Shown: positions 27,546 to 39,599 of the stretch, piece after piece
Position numbering within the stretch: the stretch's first letter is position 1
Layout of the letters: each line of letters starts with the position of its first letter
Source: Macrobrachium rosenbergii
Lineage: Eukaryota; Arthropoda; Malacostraca; Decapoda; Palaemonidae
Assembly (NCBI RefSeq): GCF_040412425.1
Contig: NC_089766.1
Span: 12,362,008 to 12,426,007, forward strand
DNA length: 64,000 nucleotides
Direction of reading: 5' to 3'
Made by a program: the position numbers and the translations under genes
Notes under the pieces: model-generated
Databases searched by the model: none
Told to the model about the DNA's origin: nothing
Seen by the model: only the letters and a program-made list of their open reading frames with translations

Positions 27546-28438
27546 CTAAACAAGCATGATTGTAAAAGTAACAAGAAGTAAAATTATACCATCTGCCTGT
27601 TTCTAGTAGTTAATGTAATTAAGTTGCATTCTATAGTCATATTAGTAGGTTGCCCCCATCCCATTTTACCCTTCCATTGGAACAGTCTCTGAAAAGTATC
27701 CATCAAAACAGTTTATTATCTTTAATTTAATTAATTCTCTCGACATTCTCAGCAACATGAACTTTCCTAATACGATATGCAGAGGATTACATGACCCATT
27801 GTCAAAAGTTTTGTCTAGAAGGGCAGTGCTAAGTAGTGTGCTGTATGCAACAGTTCTTACAAAAAAATATTTTGAACAAAGCCTACATTTTCACTAATCA
27901 TAGCATTCAGAGTACCATATTACTTTATGGTGACTCTTAGCATAATTTGATCACTACCTAATAATGTGACGCTCCTTATAGTGCTCAGCTGAGCACCATC
28001 CGCATTACCATCCAGAATTCCTCAACTACAATCTTACCAACAATCAGCTTCCTCAAGGCATATTGCATTGAAATCAAATGTTTCTTGAACTAAGGCTGTT
28101 AAATTCACTTGAATGCATCACCAGACAGTAGGAAACAAAAATAATCCAACGTTTTCCTCGCATATTCACACAGCTGAAAAAGGGAAGAGTGGCATTAATC
28201 TCCTCAGAGTAAAGTGATCCCTTATGTCTCCTAAAGGTGTGTGTTTTATGGAGCCATTACTCTTGTATATATTCAGCTTGGGACTTGAGCCACAAGGTGT
28301 TCCACAAGGTAAACAAATCAACTACTTTCTTTGGTTTGTGGCAACAGTCTCCTGATACTACAAGACATTGATTTTATAAGACATTGATTTTAGAGATGAA
28401 ATGGAAAATTAAGTCAGCACTTGCAGAAGTAACTACAT
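27546..28438. other. No gene seen
   Basis: AT-rich. A 16-bp perfect palindrome GTGCTCAGCTGAGCAC lies at 27981-27996. No supported open frame. Confidence 0.5.
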
Positions 28439-28701
28439 CAGTGGTTCCCAACCTTTTTCATTACATACCCATTCACTGACTACTTCAGGTTTGTGTTACC
28501 CATATCATCAAATGTAGTTACAGTAGTATAGATTCTGTGAATCTATAATAAAATAAATAGATAAGGGTTATTAAAAAAAAATTTTTTGTTAAATTTCTAA
28601 ATTTTAAGATACAAATTATCATATAGTAGCCTTCCATTACCTACACAGATTATCCAAAATACCCAGTTGTGGGTAATTAACCCATAGGTTGGGAACCACT
28701 G
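28439..28701. mobile_element. hAT-type MITE, 263 bp
   Basis: The ends are perfect 15-bp inverted repeats, CAGTGGTTCCCAACC and GGTTGGGAACCACTG, the classic hAT-family terminus. The flanking octamers are AACTACAT (28431-28438) and AACTACAC (28702-28709), differing at one base, as expected for an 8-bp hAT target duplication of some age. The interior is AT-rich with no transposase, so it is non-autonomous. Confidence 0.9.
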
Positions 28702-31588
28702 AACTACACAGTTGGGCCAATCCTAGCCCTCTAATGTCTGAAAATTATGCAGAAAACTGAAGAAACTCGACTTGCATCCTGTGGTGAAAATCTCGACAGC
28801 AAAAGCCATATCCCAAAATCATATATATGACTGACATCCTGGCTCTGAACGAACCAACATGGCTTTTTTAGGTGCAGCGAATCACTGAATGTGATAATTT
28901 CTATTAGAGTGAGCTTCAACAGAAGCATTCATGTAGACGTAAAATACTGACTGCCCCATTTCCCCACACATTGAACACTTCAAATATCTGATGATGGGCC
29001 AGTATGTAAGCCAACCCATTTCACAATGGATACCCCACAAGGGAGCTATTGAAGTTATTGAACCTGTTCTGTCCGTTAGCATGGTTAGTAATATTGATAC
29101 TAGTCAGTGAACCGCATTTATTTCTTTAGGTGCCAATGAAAATTTTAGTCCTCGCCATAACAAACTCTCAAGAAAACTGAACAGTTTTGAAGTGACCTAC
29201 ATAATGTAGTCTTCCCACAAGGTGCATAATAATATCTGTATTGACAATTACAGTGTAGCAGTAAGCAGTTGGCATGAATGCTGAGAAAATTTTCAAAAGA
29301 TGTCTGTATCATTCTTGAGCTATGTTTGGTACTGGTTAGAAAATTACAGGCTGTTGATCACCGTCTTGGTCTCCACACCCAACTATGCCCAAGAAGATTG
29401 ACTAGGGGGTGTTCCACGTAACTTTAAAAAAAAAAAAATGTGAAAACTCATGATCTTCCTTACTGTATGTTACAGAATTTTCTGCAAAATCGAAATGACC
29501 TGGTTCCAAATCTACCAACACACCCAGTAAAACTAAACACCTTTACCCTTCAGGTTCCCAACAACCTCAGAACGAACTCGATCAAACCTGACCGAGATTA
29601 GAACTGTCTACTTCACGGTATCTCATCCATCATCACAGGTCAACCACTATACATATTTAGATATCCTGCCAGATGGAGTGCCCTAATACGACCTTTCATT
29701 CTAACTTCATCTGGCCCCTTGTATTTGTTGCTGAAGTAAGATTTAACATCATTGCTTTCAATAACTGTTAAAAGATAACATCCACCATGGCGAGGTAATC
29801 TCGTACCTCCAGGGGCTGGAACTGATCTTCAAGGAGTTCCACAGGTAAATAATTTTATTATGAATTCCGTGTTTAATTGGTTCTTAGCTACTGATCCTCC
29901 TGGGGGCACACTGCACTGACAAACATCATCTTCCCCTGGACCTCACAACTTAAAACATAGCCACAAAGCATAAAGAAAAATTGTTGACTAGAATTATAAG
30001 TTCCTGTTTACGTTGGAGAATTTTCATCAGATTTTATGTTTGAAATTCTGTTTATGTTACTCCTATTTTAAAAAGTTTTGTGTTGGTGAACTCTTAAATG
30101 CAGTACTGTGAAAACCTCTCTTCCACTCACCACCAGCTGTCAATGCCTTACCTCACTGAAATCACCTTGTCTCACCCAAGAACTGTATTTGGAATGCATG
30201 TTGACAAGCAGATTGTAATAAGTCTATTTTTAATCCAACAATGTCGTGCATAACCGAGAGTGCAATTTAACGGTTGAATTTGGTCTGTGTGACTTATGCA
30301 GCTGTTATCAAGTATAAATCTGTAACATAGATCTTTTAAGGAATAATCTCAGAATCTTCGTCAGTATTTAGAATAATTTAATTTATTTTTTTAACTGTTA
30401 AATCTCTCGTGCTAATGGATGGAAGTCGTTCTCTCTCAAATAAGGGCCCGGACCACGGGTTGAAATTCGTGAATTTCTTTGTCTAACTAGCCTTGAACGT
30501 TGGTTATAGGAGACACTTTCTCAATTTATCCATCTCTTAATTGCTTGAAAATGACCCCGTCCAAAATGCGGATGAATTTTATGGCAAGAGGCCGTGCTGG
30601 CACAAGACTAGCTTAATTCTACACCAAAAAAGCATTGAAATTCATTTCATTGCATTATGTGTGCTGAAAATATTAAAATTGTTTTTAACTTTTAAACCAT
30701 AAATACTGATTCATAATCACAAAGGGATATTCTGTAATGTGTAAAAACTTGTATTTTTCATTATTGTCCAACTTCCCCTCTTCGGTCTTCTTTGTATGAC
30801 AGGTATGGACTCGTTAGATAAGTGATAACGTTTGACAGGTACTAAACCCTTCTAACCTCACCACCTGAAACAGAATGGGTAACTTTCTCTTGAGATCACA
30901 GGCATTTTCTTCAAAGGATAAAACGTCTTTTTTTTGAATGTGCGACTTAAAGTCAGACTTTCAGATCGAAATAAACTGAAGGAATAAATTATGCAAATTA
31001 TTTTCATTATCAGTTGATAAGATATGTATTTCACAGCGAGCAATTTCTAAGACGAGCTTGTAAAGTGGAAACACCAGAAGACCACCTGGGGTGAAGAAAG
31101 AGCCAGTATTGAAACTGCAGCGCCGCACAAGAGCAAGGACCAGAAATTCTCTCATACCTGGCTTGTCTCAGATCGACTGAATTGATTGCTTTCAGAATTT
31201 GACAAAACATATCTTGATTCTAATGCACTTGTTTGGGAAATTAACAGTCGTCCGACAGCTTTAATATTATTTTTTGAAGTACACAGGGCAAAGAAAAAAA
31301 TCTTGGGATTTAGTGAGATTTGTATATCGGGTTCCCGTTGCGTCATGGAATAAACGAAGGGTTTATATCACTTTCCCTGCGACAAATCGTGGGCAGCCAT
31401 AATTTGGAAGTTAAAGGAAGTGGATTTCGACACGTCTCCAGGTGGCACCAGGAGTTCATTGCAAGATTTAGGGAGAGAGAGAGAACCGGTTTGGAGTATC
31501 ATGATATTCAATGGCAACATACAGGCGGCATATTTTTTTCTTTAGGCAAGAAGCCAAATGAGCCATTATAAAGCAAGTTTACTGAATA
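28702..31588. other. No gene seen; one repeat-family trace
   Basis: AT-rich DNA. Around 29490-29540 it shares wording with the tandem repeat at 8976-9275 (GGTTCCAAATCTACCA, ACACACCCAG). No supported open frame or RNA gene. Confidence 0.5.
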
Positions 31589-31622
31589 TATATATAATAT
31601 ATATATATATTATATATATATA
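31589..31622. repeat. Imperfect (TA)n
   Basis: TA dinucleotides with two phase breaks. Confidence 0.9.
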
Positions 31623-31886
31623 GTGTGTATTTTACTTATATGAAAAGAGAATAAGTTTGTTGAAAGAGATTTTTTTAATACCGATGATAGCAAGTAAATC
31701 ATTAACATGCATAAATTGTCGTTCACATTGGAAAAGCAAACTTGTGTCTTAACGGTTGTGTTTTCTAAAAGGTTACTCATGTTTTTTTTTATAAGTCCGT
31801 AATCGTTATCTTTATCATCATCTGCCGAAAAGGCCAAGCAAGTACAATCAACTTGTGTTTTCTAACAAGTTAGAATTTTTTTATGT

Positions 31887-31926
31887 GTATATATATATTA
31901 TCTTTATATATCTATATATATACAAT

Positions 31927-31997
<71 letters not shown>
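31887..31997. repeat. (TA)n microsatellite with imperfect left part
   Basis: Imperfect TA/TATC mixture to about 31928, then ~68 bases of clean TA. It continues into CACATACATACACATG. Confidence 0.95.
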
Positions 31998-31999
<2 letters not shown>

Positions 32000-32094
32000 A
32001 TACATACACATGTACATGTATTATGAAGCCGTTTTCCTTTGCAAGGATTGGCTAAAAAAAAAAAAAAATGGTCACTGCTGAATTCAGTGTTGGT

Positions 32095-32165
32095 TATGAT
32101 TAAGCTGACGTTATGCCAGCACGTGCTCTTGCTTTGAGAACAGCCCCCAATCCATATTCAAGCTT
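32095..32165 (+). repeat. Short dispersed repeat fragment
   Basis: AAGCTGACGTTATGCCAGCA followed by CGTGCTCTTGCTTTGAGAAC resembles 34575-34620 (CTGGCCTCATGCCAGCACAG, GATCTTGCCCTTTGAACAGC). The shared ~55 bases look like two fragments of one repeat family. Family unknown. Confidence 0.45.
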
Positions 32166-32470
32166 ATAACTTCGGATTCATGGATGGAAAACTTCTACTG
32201 CTTCATACACTCACAGCGAAGGCTCATCGGCAGCACATCATGCTCCCTTACACTTCATGGTTCAACTGTCTCCTGTACACTCTTGTGTGTTTTTTATTAA
32301 AGCCATTCTTTGCCAGCACTGCTAGTGAGCCATCTTTCCATTCACTTCTTAGGTCGTCCCATCCCTCCTAACACTTGAGAATTATACAGAATTCACCAAC
32401 CCAATGTCTTCCATTCTCTCCATATGACCAAGCCATCTCGACAATGATACATGCTTTCACATGTGCAACC

Positions 32471-32540
32471 TTTTTTTTTTTTTTTTTTTTGGTTAATTTC
32501 ATAAGCCACAATCTGTTTTGTTTTCACCACCCACACACAC

Positions 32541-32574
<34 letters not shown>
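32471..32574. repeat. Poly-T (20) and a nearby (TA)n array
   Basis: Twenty T at 32471-32490 and (AT)15 at 32545-32574 preceded by a (CA)n run and followed by TTTGTGTGTG, an approximate palindrome around the TA core. Confidence 0.9.
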
Positions 32575-32578
<4 letters not shown>

Positions 32579-32758
32579 GTGTGTTTTCTTCCTTGAAATG
32601 CCAGCAGTGTGAGATCAATTCACGAAAGTGAAAGTGTTACCTGATCATCTGTCCACTGATGGAGAGGTGACATTTGGAACCACTGACTTTAAAGAACAAG
32701 AAATCGTGAAAACTGTAAAAGACGTCTCGACTCAGGGTTGGATTCTTCTGGTTAAGAA

Positions 32759-32760
<2 letters not shown>

Positions 32761-32834
<74 letters not shown>

Positions 32835-32965
32835 ATATATAATATATATATATATATTATATTATAGATGTGTGTAATGTGTATATACATATGTGTATGT
32901 TTGTATGTGTTATAGATTTCAGTATGCAAGCATTATTTCGGCACTTTCCAAGGTCACAGTATATG

Positions 32966-33044
<79 letters not shown>

Positions 33045-33110
33045 TGTGTGTGCATGTATTATTGATTTCAGTCTGCAAGCATTAATTCGACGCTTTTGTA
33101 AGATCGACAT
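32761..33110. repeat. Two (TA)n arrays each followed by the same short module
   Basis: (TA)n at 32761-32866 is followed by a module containing GATTTCAG.(A/C)TGCAAGCATTA at 32915, then (TA)n at 32981-33040, then the same module again at 33064. The offset between the two modules is 149 bases. The module plus its TA array has therefore been duplicated, with the copies now about 80 percent alike over the shared ~50 bases. Confidence 0.8.
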
Positions 33111-33467
33111 CTATAATAGGGATTTTTAATGACGGAGTACTTGGAAATTTGATTTTGATGAACATGAAAGTCTACTTCCCTAAACAGATGTTGAGTGGTC
33201 GTGGATTTGATACTAAAAACTAATACAACTGGGCAGCCCAATGTGTCCCTGCTGAAGCAGCGCCGACGGAAGCAAAAAAAAAAAAAGTATATAAATAAAT
33301 AATAATAATAATTTTTTTAAAGTGAAATGGGTGGGGTTCATCCCGAAAGGAAACGACAGACCTGCACATTGTAGAACGGAAGGTTGAAAACTGAAGGGAA
33401 CAGGACCAGGAAGAGAAGTCAAGTCCAAATTCATTTCCCAGAAACTCCCACAGGGGAAGTGCCATCA

Positions 33468-33750
33468 GTGCACCTCATGCAGTGCACTGTAGGTTTTACA
33501 TAAGTTTCTTTGGAGCGTCCCTTCGGCCCGTGGCTGCAACCCCTTTCATTCCTTTTACCGTACCTCCGTTCATATCCTCATTCTTCCAAATTACTTTCCA
33601 CCCTCTCCTAACAATTGCTTCATAATGCAGCTGCGAGGTTCTCTTCCTATTAATCCTCTCAAGCCTCCATTACTCTCTTCTTTTCAGCACTGAATGACCT
33701 CATAGGTCCCAGCGCCTGGCATCAGGCCTAAATCTCATATTCTTCATATT
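33468..33750 (+). mobile_element. Dispersed ~300-bp repeat, copy 3 (+)
   Basis: The best-preserved copy. Its head reads GTGCACCTCATGCAGTGCAC, its middle has GAGCGTCCCTTCGGCCCGTG, CATTCCTTTTACCGTACCTC and CCACCCTCTCCTAACAAT, and its tail TGAATGACCTCATAGGTCCC is followed by AGCGCCTGGCATCAGGCCTA. It lies in the same orientation as the copy at 25548. Confidence 0.8.
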
Positions 33751-33759
33751 CCAATTGTT

Positions 33760-36145
33760 AAAAGCATGCAGTAAAGCATAACCTAAAGACTATATTATTT
33801 TCAGAGTACACCATATCTAAAAATGGTGTAAATTGCACAGTACACCAAAATCCCAAGACTGCAAATTCCACAGTGCCCTACATCCACACTTTGATGATGT
33901 CAGCATGCACCAACCCTAAAGAATGCAGTTGTTAGTATATTGTTAGTATAAATCATACATAAAGACTGCAAATGTCACATCGCACTAAACCTAGAAACTA
34001 TAAATGTCAGAATATACCAAACTTAAATAACCTAAAGACTGCAAATATCAGAATACACCATTAACAAAGAATGCAAATTTCAAAGTAAACCATACCGAAA
34101 GACTTGCAAAATATCACAGTACTCCTGCGTTGTTCAAATTACATAATACACCAAACCTGAAGACTGCAAAATTTAGAGTAACTGAAGACTGTAGGTATCA
34201 GCTAATACCAAACCTAAATACTTTGCAAATGCCGAAACACGCCAAACACGAAGACTTTTGCAGGTAATTGAATAAATAAACCTGAAGACTGAAAGGACTA
34301 GAACATTATCCTAAAGACATAGTTTGAGAGCACCAAACCTAAGAAATTGAAGATAGCTACATACACAAAACTGTCCAAGACATTGCAAGTATCAAAATAT
34401 AAAAAGCCTGAAGACTTTGCTAATGCTGAATGCACCAAATTTGAATACTTTGTAAATTACAGAATGCACCAAACCCTAATCTTGACAGAATACTTTGTAA
34501 ATTACAGAATGCACCAAACCCTAATCCTAATACATCCAACCTAGACGTGGCAAGTGGTGGTGTTGTTGTAGAGACAGCTGGCCTCATGCCAGCACAGGAT
34601 CTTGCCCTTTGAACAGCCTGTAATACAAATACAGGAGTGCACAAGACCAAAAGACTTGATCATTTCAAACTACACAGACCTAAAAATATTTGAAAATGTC
34701 AGAATATACCAATCTAAAGACTTTGCCTATGTCAGAATACACAGCCCTTACTGCTAATGTTGAATACATTAAACCTAAAAAATTTGCAAGTGTCGGACTA
34801 AAACAAACAATGCACTTAAGGGTTGGAATACATCAAACCTAATACTTTGCAAGTGTCAGAATACACGAAATAAAGACTGCAAATGTTGGAATACCTTAAA
34901 CCTAGACTATGCAAGTGACATAACACACCAGACCTAAAGACTTTGCACTTTTAAGAGTATGTTTGACTCTAATGTGTTGTAAGATTAGAATATAGTAACA
35001 TACAGATTTTGCAAGTGATGACAAAAGACATTAGACCTAAAGACTGCTAGTGTCAAAATACACCAAACCCAAGACTGTAAATGTTAGAATACACCAACCT
35101 AAAGAATGTAAATGTCAGAATACCAAACCTAAATACTGCAAATCTGGGAATACACCAACCTTAAGGTTGCAAGTGTCAGAATATCCAAACAAAGATTGCA
35201 ATTGTCAGAATACCCAATCCTAAAGACTGCAAATGCCAGAATGCACCAGCCTTAAGATTACAAATATCAGAACACCAGCCTTAAGGCCGCAAATGCCAGA
35301 ATGCACCAGCCTTAAGATTTCCAACATCAGAACATCAACCCTAATACTGAAAATGTCAGAATACACCAAACCCAAAGACTGCCAGTGTCAGAATACCCAA
35401 ACCTGAAGACTGCAAATGCCAGAATGCACCAACCTTAAGATTGCAAATGTCAGAATATACCAACTCTGAGACTGCAAATGTCAGAGTACACCAAATCCAA
35501 AGACTGTAGATGTCAGAATATATCAGACCCAAAGGATGCAAATTTTAGAAAAAACCAACCTTAAGACTGCAAATGTCAGAATACGCCTAAGAACCACAAA
35601 TTTCAGAATACACCAACCTAGCAACCACAAATGTCAAAATACACCCACCTTAAGACTGCAAATGTCAGAATACACCAACCTGAGGCTGCAAATGTCAGAA
35701 TACACCAAGCCCAAAGATTACAAATGTGTGAATATACCAAACCTAAAGGGTGCCAGTGTTAGAAAACACCAACTTAAGACTGCAAATGTCAGGGTACACC
35801 TGCCTAAAGACCACAAATGTCACAATACGCCAACCTTAAGACTGCAAATGTCAGAATACACTAACCTCAAGACTGCAAATGTTAGAATATACCAACCCAA
35901 AGATTACAGATGTCAGAATATACCAAACCCAAAGGATGCAAGTGTCAGAAAACACCAACCTTAAGACTGCAAATGTCAGAATACATCTACCTAAGGCCTA
36001 CAAATGTCAGAATACACCAACCTTAAGGCTGCAAATGTCAGAATGCACCAACCTCAAGACTGCAAATGTTAGAATATGCCAGCCCAAAGATTAGAGATGT
36101 CAGAATACACCACGCCCAAGATTCCAAATGTCAGAACGCACTAAC
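33760..36145. repeat. 2.4-kb minisatellite of a ~30-bp unit
   Basis: The unit is of the form GACTGCAAATGTCAGAATAC followed by ACCAACCTTAA (about 30-31 bases). It recurs roughly 75-80 times. At the left edge (33.8-34.5 kb) only blocks such as AAAGACT, CACCAAACCTAA and AGAATACACC survive; from about 35.3 to 36.1 kb most units are near-consensus. The array is interrupted near 34550-34625 by a fragment of the dispersed repeat also seen at 32095. A + frame at 35536-35964 is open for 142 codons only because the unit lacks stops in that phase; it reads as a repetitive peptide and is not a supported gene. Confidence 0.9.
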
Positions 36146-36381
36146 CTAGGATTTGGTGCTGGCTTTTCCCCAGAGATTCTTTCAGATTTCTTACACTTGT
36201 TTGTTGGACGTGAATTAATAAGGACATTCCAAAAGTGATTCATCGTATATTTTACTGTCATCATCAAAAATATATCTTAACAAATGTTAGGGAGAGCTGT
36301 TAGTTGACCAAGTGTTTGATGATTATGCACAACAGGTCAAGGAACTCGACATACGTGTCACTTGAGTAATGGAAAATCTTA

Positions 36382-36383
<2 letters not shown>

Positions 36384-36463
<80 letters not shown>
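36384..36463 (+). repeat. (CT)n microsatellite
   Basis: About 80 bases of CT on the + strand. Confidence 0.97.
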
Positions 36464-36466
<3 letters not shown>

Positions 36467-37611
36467 CCTTTGGATGCCCGGAGATTAAATCTGTTATCAT
36501 GTCATTTATTATGAAATTAAAATGAATAATTATTAGCTCAGGATCTTGAACTTTAAAACTGTTGAAGTAGTATTGTGACCAGCAGGTTATTTTCATAATT
36601 GGAACTTTCGAAACCTCATCAACTGATATGGTTTACAGTCGGTGAAATTGAAGGACCTGTTCAATTTCTTAGGAGCAATATTTTTCGGAAGTTCCAGGTA
36701 TCTTGCCACCAACAAAGGTACCAATAGGATGCCTTTTGCCTTTGTTGATGCACGTTATATTCACACTCCATGCATATCAACATGAGTACTTTGCATAATA
36801 ACCTTTTTATTTTTATTTATTTGAGATAAAAACCGTTTCTAGTGCTGGGACTGCATTTTACTATCAGCGTTGTTACAGAATGCAGTTGTTTTATGTCATA
36901 AGTTGAATAATAAACTGCAGTAACCAATTACACTTGACATACTGATTTATGTTTATTGCCAGCAAAGGCACGTTTGGGATCATCGTCTGTCTCTTCCCCC
37001 CCTACGATCATAGGCGACTTCAGCTAGACTTGCCACCAAATACTGGTTATTCGAGCGAAGTTTACCAACACATTTCGAAAGTGTATCAGAAAAATGTCTG
37101 TGTGATGTTACCACACCCTGATAGTGGGTGCATATTTATTAAGAAGTCAGAAAGTGCAGAGTATTTTGCTAAGTAGTTTTCTGTTGCTACAAGAAAAAGC
37201 CAAGAGAACAGAGGCATATAAAGATGCAGATGAAACCTAGGAAGTGAACTGGTTCCGTTTTCACTCCCGCATTCTAAGACGTGAAAAGATTAGTTAATAA
37301 AAAGCACTACACCTTTCGTTTTCTCCCGCAGACAGCAGGAATGGGCTGTTTTCTTGATCGACAACACTGTGACAGTAACATTAGAAGCTTTTGAATGTAA
37401 CATTTAAGGTGTTACGAAGAAGAAATGGCACAGTGGTTCAAAGAGAAGGGAAATCTGCCTTTTCTGTAGGCTGAAGTGATGAAGTGTATACTTGGTGGTT
37501 AGTCGACTTTACTGGGTTACAGCGAGAGTGGAAGAGGTCATGGGGCTAGCACTCTCGTCCCAATAAATTGCTCCGAATCGGATAGTTAACCCCCTTCCCC
37601 ATAGCTGTATG

Positions 37612-37614
<3 letters not shown>
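36464..37614. other. No gene seen
   Basis: One 75-codon + frame (36949-37176) has mixed composition but no domain I recognise and no splice context. A pyrimidine-rich stretch with CAG at about 37314-37332 resembles an acceptor but no exon follows. Confidence 0.45.
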
Positions 37615-37697
<83 letters not shown>

Positions 37698-37760
37698 GTA
37701 TATATATATATATATATATATACATTTGTATATATATATATATATATATACACATTTGTG
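37615..37760. repeat. Long compound (TA)n array
   Basis: About 145 bases of TA with three short interruptions (TATTATATA, GTATATA, TACATTTGTATA), then CACATTTGTGTGTA. Confidence 0.95.
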
Positions 37761-38497
37761 TGTATTATACACACAACTCAAGGAGTCTATCTATAGCTTT
37801 TGGGGAAAGGTGCAAATCGAGTGATAACGCAAAAAGTTAAATTACATCAAAATTATTACCAAGCGCGTAACAAAAAGATGTCCACTTCAACATAATTATA
37901 TCATAAAAATATAAAAAAAAACCCGGGTGTTGTCCCTGAAGTTAAAGGTAAATTTAAGTGCTTAACGAGACCTGTTTCGGAATTTTCACAAGTTTCAGAA
38001 GCGTAAAATTAAACAATAGTCCAATTCCAAAATAAACGAGAAGAAACATTAACGTTTCAGGTGTGTAAAAAAAAAAAAAAGGGGGGTAGGGAAACCAAAA
38101 TTCCCTCTTAGTTTCCATTTAAAACACGACTGATTAATGTTTCATTTCGATGGTTAGAAAGAAACTTAAACGATACATCGTAAGTTCTTAAAAGCTGCTT
38201 CTAGAAAATGTGAATAAAAAACGAAGTAAATTTACGGAATACACTGCCACATGTGAAGTTTGTTGGGACCATTATAACATTCATATATTTATTGTGAGAA
38301 CGCAAAGCAAGATTAGAGTAAGATGCCTCTTAGTCTTATTACAAGATGATACCGAGAGGAGTCTTTATATTATTGCTCGGTTTCTCTTTCAATGCCCTGT
38401 TAACTTCAATGCCCTGTTAATTCTTCTTCGCTTTTTTGGATACACTTGTCACTACAGAGCCTTGAGATCCAAGTGCAAGAAATTGCAGTGCTTGTGA
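37761..38497. other. No gene seen
   Basis: AT-rich; a run of fourteen A followed by six G near 38068-38087. The 95-codon + frame at 38210-38497 has no family resemblance. Confidence 0.5.
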
Positions 38498-38622
38498 TGT
38501 CCGGTCGCGGGAAACGAACGAGTGTCACCATAATCACAAGGAGGTCAAGTTGCCGATCTGACCATTAGGGCATTGTGGCTATTACAATCACATATGTATC
38601 TGGTAAAAGTGACCAGTAGATT
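38498..38622 (-). mobile_element. tRNA-derived SINE-like head, minus orientation
   Basis: On the minus strand TGGTCAGATCGG (38564-38553) matches an A box and CGTTCGTTTCC (38520-38510) a decayed B box, about 33 bases apart, as in a tRNA. The sequence between them (CAACTTGACCTCCTTGTGA) looks like a tRNA anticodon arm region. The adjoining block GTGGCTATTACAATCACATA near 38576 recurs as GTGGTTATTACAATTACATA at 26112, where the tRNA-like part is absent. The T arm no longer pairs, so this is not a functional tRNA. Confidence 0.5.
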
Positions 38623-38644
38623 CTACACACACACACACACACAC

Positions 38645-38731
<87 letters not shown>
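38623..38731. repeat. (CA)n(TA)n compound microsatellite
   Basis: About eleven AC units followed by ~86 bases of TA, directly abutting the end of the SINE-like sequence. Confidence 0.95.
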
Positions 38732-38736
<5 letters not shown>

Positions 38737-38746
38737 AACACATACT

Positions 38747-38892
38747 ATATATATTCAGCCAAGGCCACAGGAAAAATAGAAGGACTACCAAGTGCTTTCG
38801 TGTTATGTCAACACATTTTCGAGGTACAATGAAGTAACACAAAAGCGCTTGGTACTGCTTTCATTCTTCCTGTGGCCGTGGCTGAATATATT
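38747..38892. mobile_element. Foldback module (arms ~65 bp) between (TA)n arrays
   Basis: ATATATTCAGCCAAGGCCAC on the left is the near-complement of GTGGCCGTGGCTGAATATAT on the right, and the arms continue inward through AGTGCTTTCGTGTTA / AACACAAAAGCGCTT. The centre is only ~15-20 bases around TTTTCGAGGTA. It is bounded on both sides, at distances of 15-30 bases, by (TA)n arrays. Similar wording (CCAAGCGCTTTTGTGTTAGC, TTTTTCCTGTGGCCTTGG) appears at 39678-39770. Confidence 0.75.
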
Positions 38893-38920
38893 GTCATGTG
38901 CTATTTTTTGACAAAAGCAC

Positions 38921-38922
<2 letters not shown>

Positions 38923-38990
<68 letters not shown>
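38923..38990. repeat. (TA)n microsatellite
   Basis: Clean TA for about 68 bases. Confidence 0.97.
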
Positions 38991-38992
<2 letters not shown>

Positions 38993-39068
38993 CTTAGTTG
39001 CACGACACAAAAATGATCAAATTGATCCAAAATCATAAGAGATTTATGCTGATGACCAGGTCTTTGAG

Positions 39069-39071
<3 letters not shown>

Positions 39072-39127
<56 letters not shown>
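39072..39127 (+). repeat. (CT)n microsatellite
   Basis: About 56 bases of CT, starting at the inner edge of the left foldback arm. Confidence 0.97.
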
Positions 39128-39132
<5 letters not shown>

Positions 39133-39338
39133 TGGTAATGTGGGCATTATTACTAGGACGCATTTTAAACGCGTTCTAATGGATGGATGGGCTGTAACTG
39201 CCTCATAAGACCTTACCCTTTCCTGATGGTTACTTCCAGGAGCCCTAAAGGAAAAAACTAAGCCATTAGGCTTGTTACTTTTTTATTATCAGGGAATAAA
39301 CATATATACTGTATATGTATGTATAATTGTGTGTGTAT

Positions 39339-39341
<3 letters not shown>

Positions 39342-39408
<67 letters not shown>
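39342..39408. repeat. (TA)n microsatellite
   Basis: TA array followed by TAGATAGATATATA. Confidence 0.95.
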
Positions 39409-39410
<2 letters not shown>

Positions 39411-39494
39411 TAGATATATAATCTCAAAGACCTATCATCAGCATAAATCTCTTATATTTTGGATCAATTTATTATTTATATATGTGTAAGATTA

Positions 39495-39500
39495 TATATG

Positions 39501-39568
<68 letters not shown>

Positions 39569-39590
39569 TATATGTGTGTGTGTGTGTACT
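39495..39590. repeat. (TA)n(TG)n compound microsatellite
   Basis: TA for about 66 bases, then TACATATATATATG and (TG)n. Confidence 0.95.
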
Positions 39591-39599
39591 GTATATACA

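Larger units (their letters stand above)
39015..39475. mobile_element. Foldback module with microsatellite-filled centre
   Basis: AAATTGATCCAAAATCATAA with GAGATTTATGCTGATGACCA at 39019-39058 is the inverted counterpart of TGATAGGTCTTTGAGATT read on the minus strand from 39436, and the full arms are 39015-39071 and 39417-39475, about 90 percent matched by eye. Between them lie (CT)n at 39072-39127, ordinary sequence, and (TA)n at 39342-39408. The (CT)n begins exactly where the left arm ends. Confidence 0.75.

Noticed and set aside
35536..35964. 142-codon repetitive protein
   Set aside because: It is one phase of the ~30-bp minisatellite; units vary in length and the frame is lost on both sides.
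34120..36140. CRISPR-like array because of regularly spaced ~30-bp repeats
   Set aside because: Units abut without unique spacers and drift in sequence; this is a eukaryotic minisatellite.
38498..38575. A functional tRNA gene on the minus strand
   Set aside because: A and B boxes are visible, but the T arm and acceptor stem do not pair. Similarly decayed tRNA-like heads at 40922, 56280 and 58537 point to SINEs.
39040..39070. CTGATGA core suggesting a hammerhead ribozyme at 39048
   Set aside because: The required GAAA box and flanking stems are not found at the right spacing; CTGATGA alone is common.
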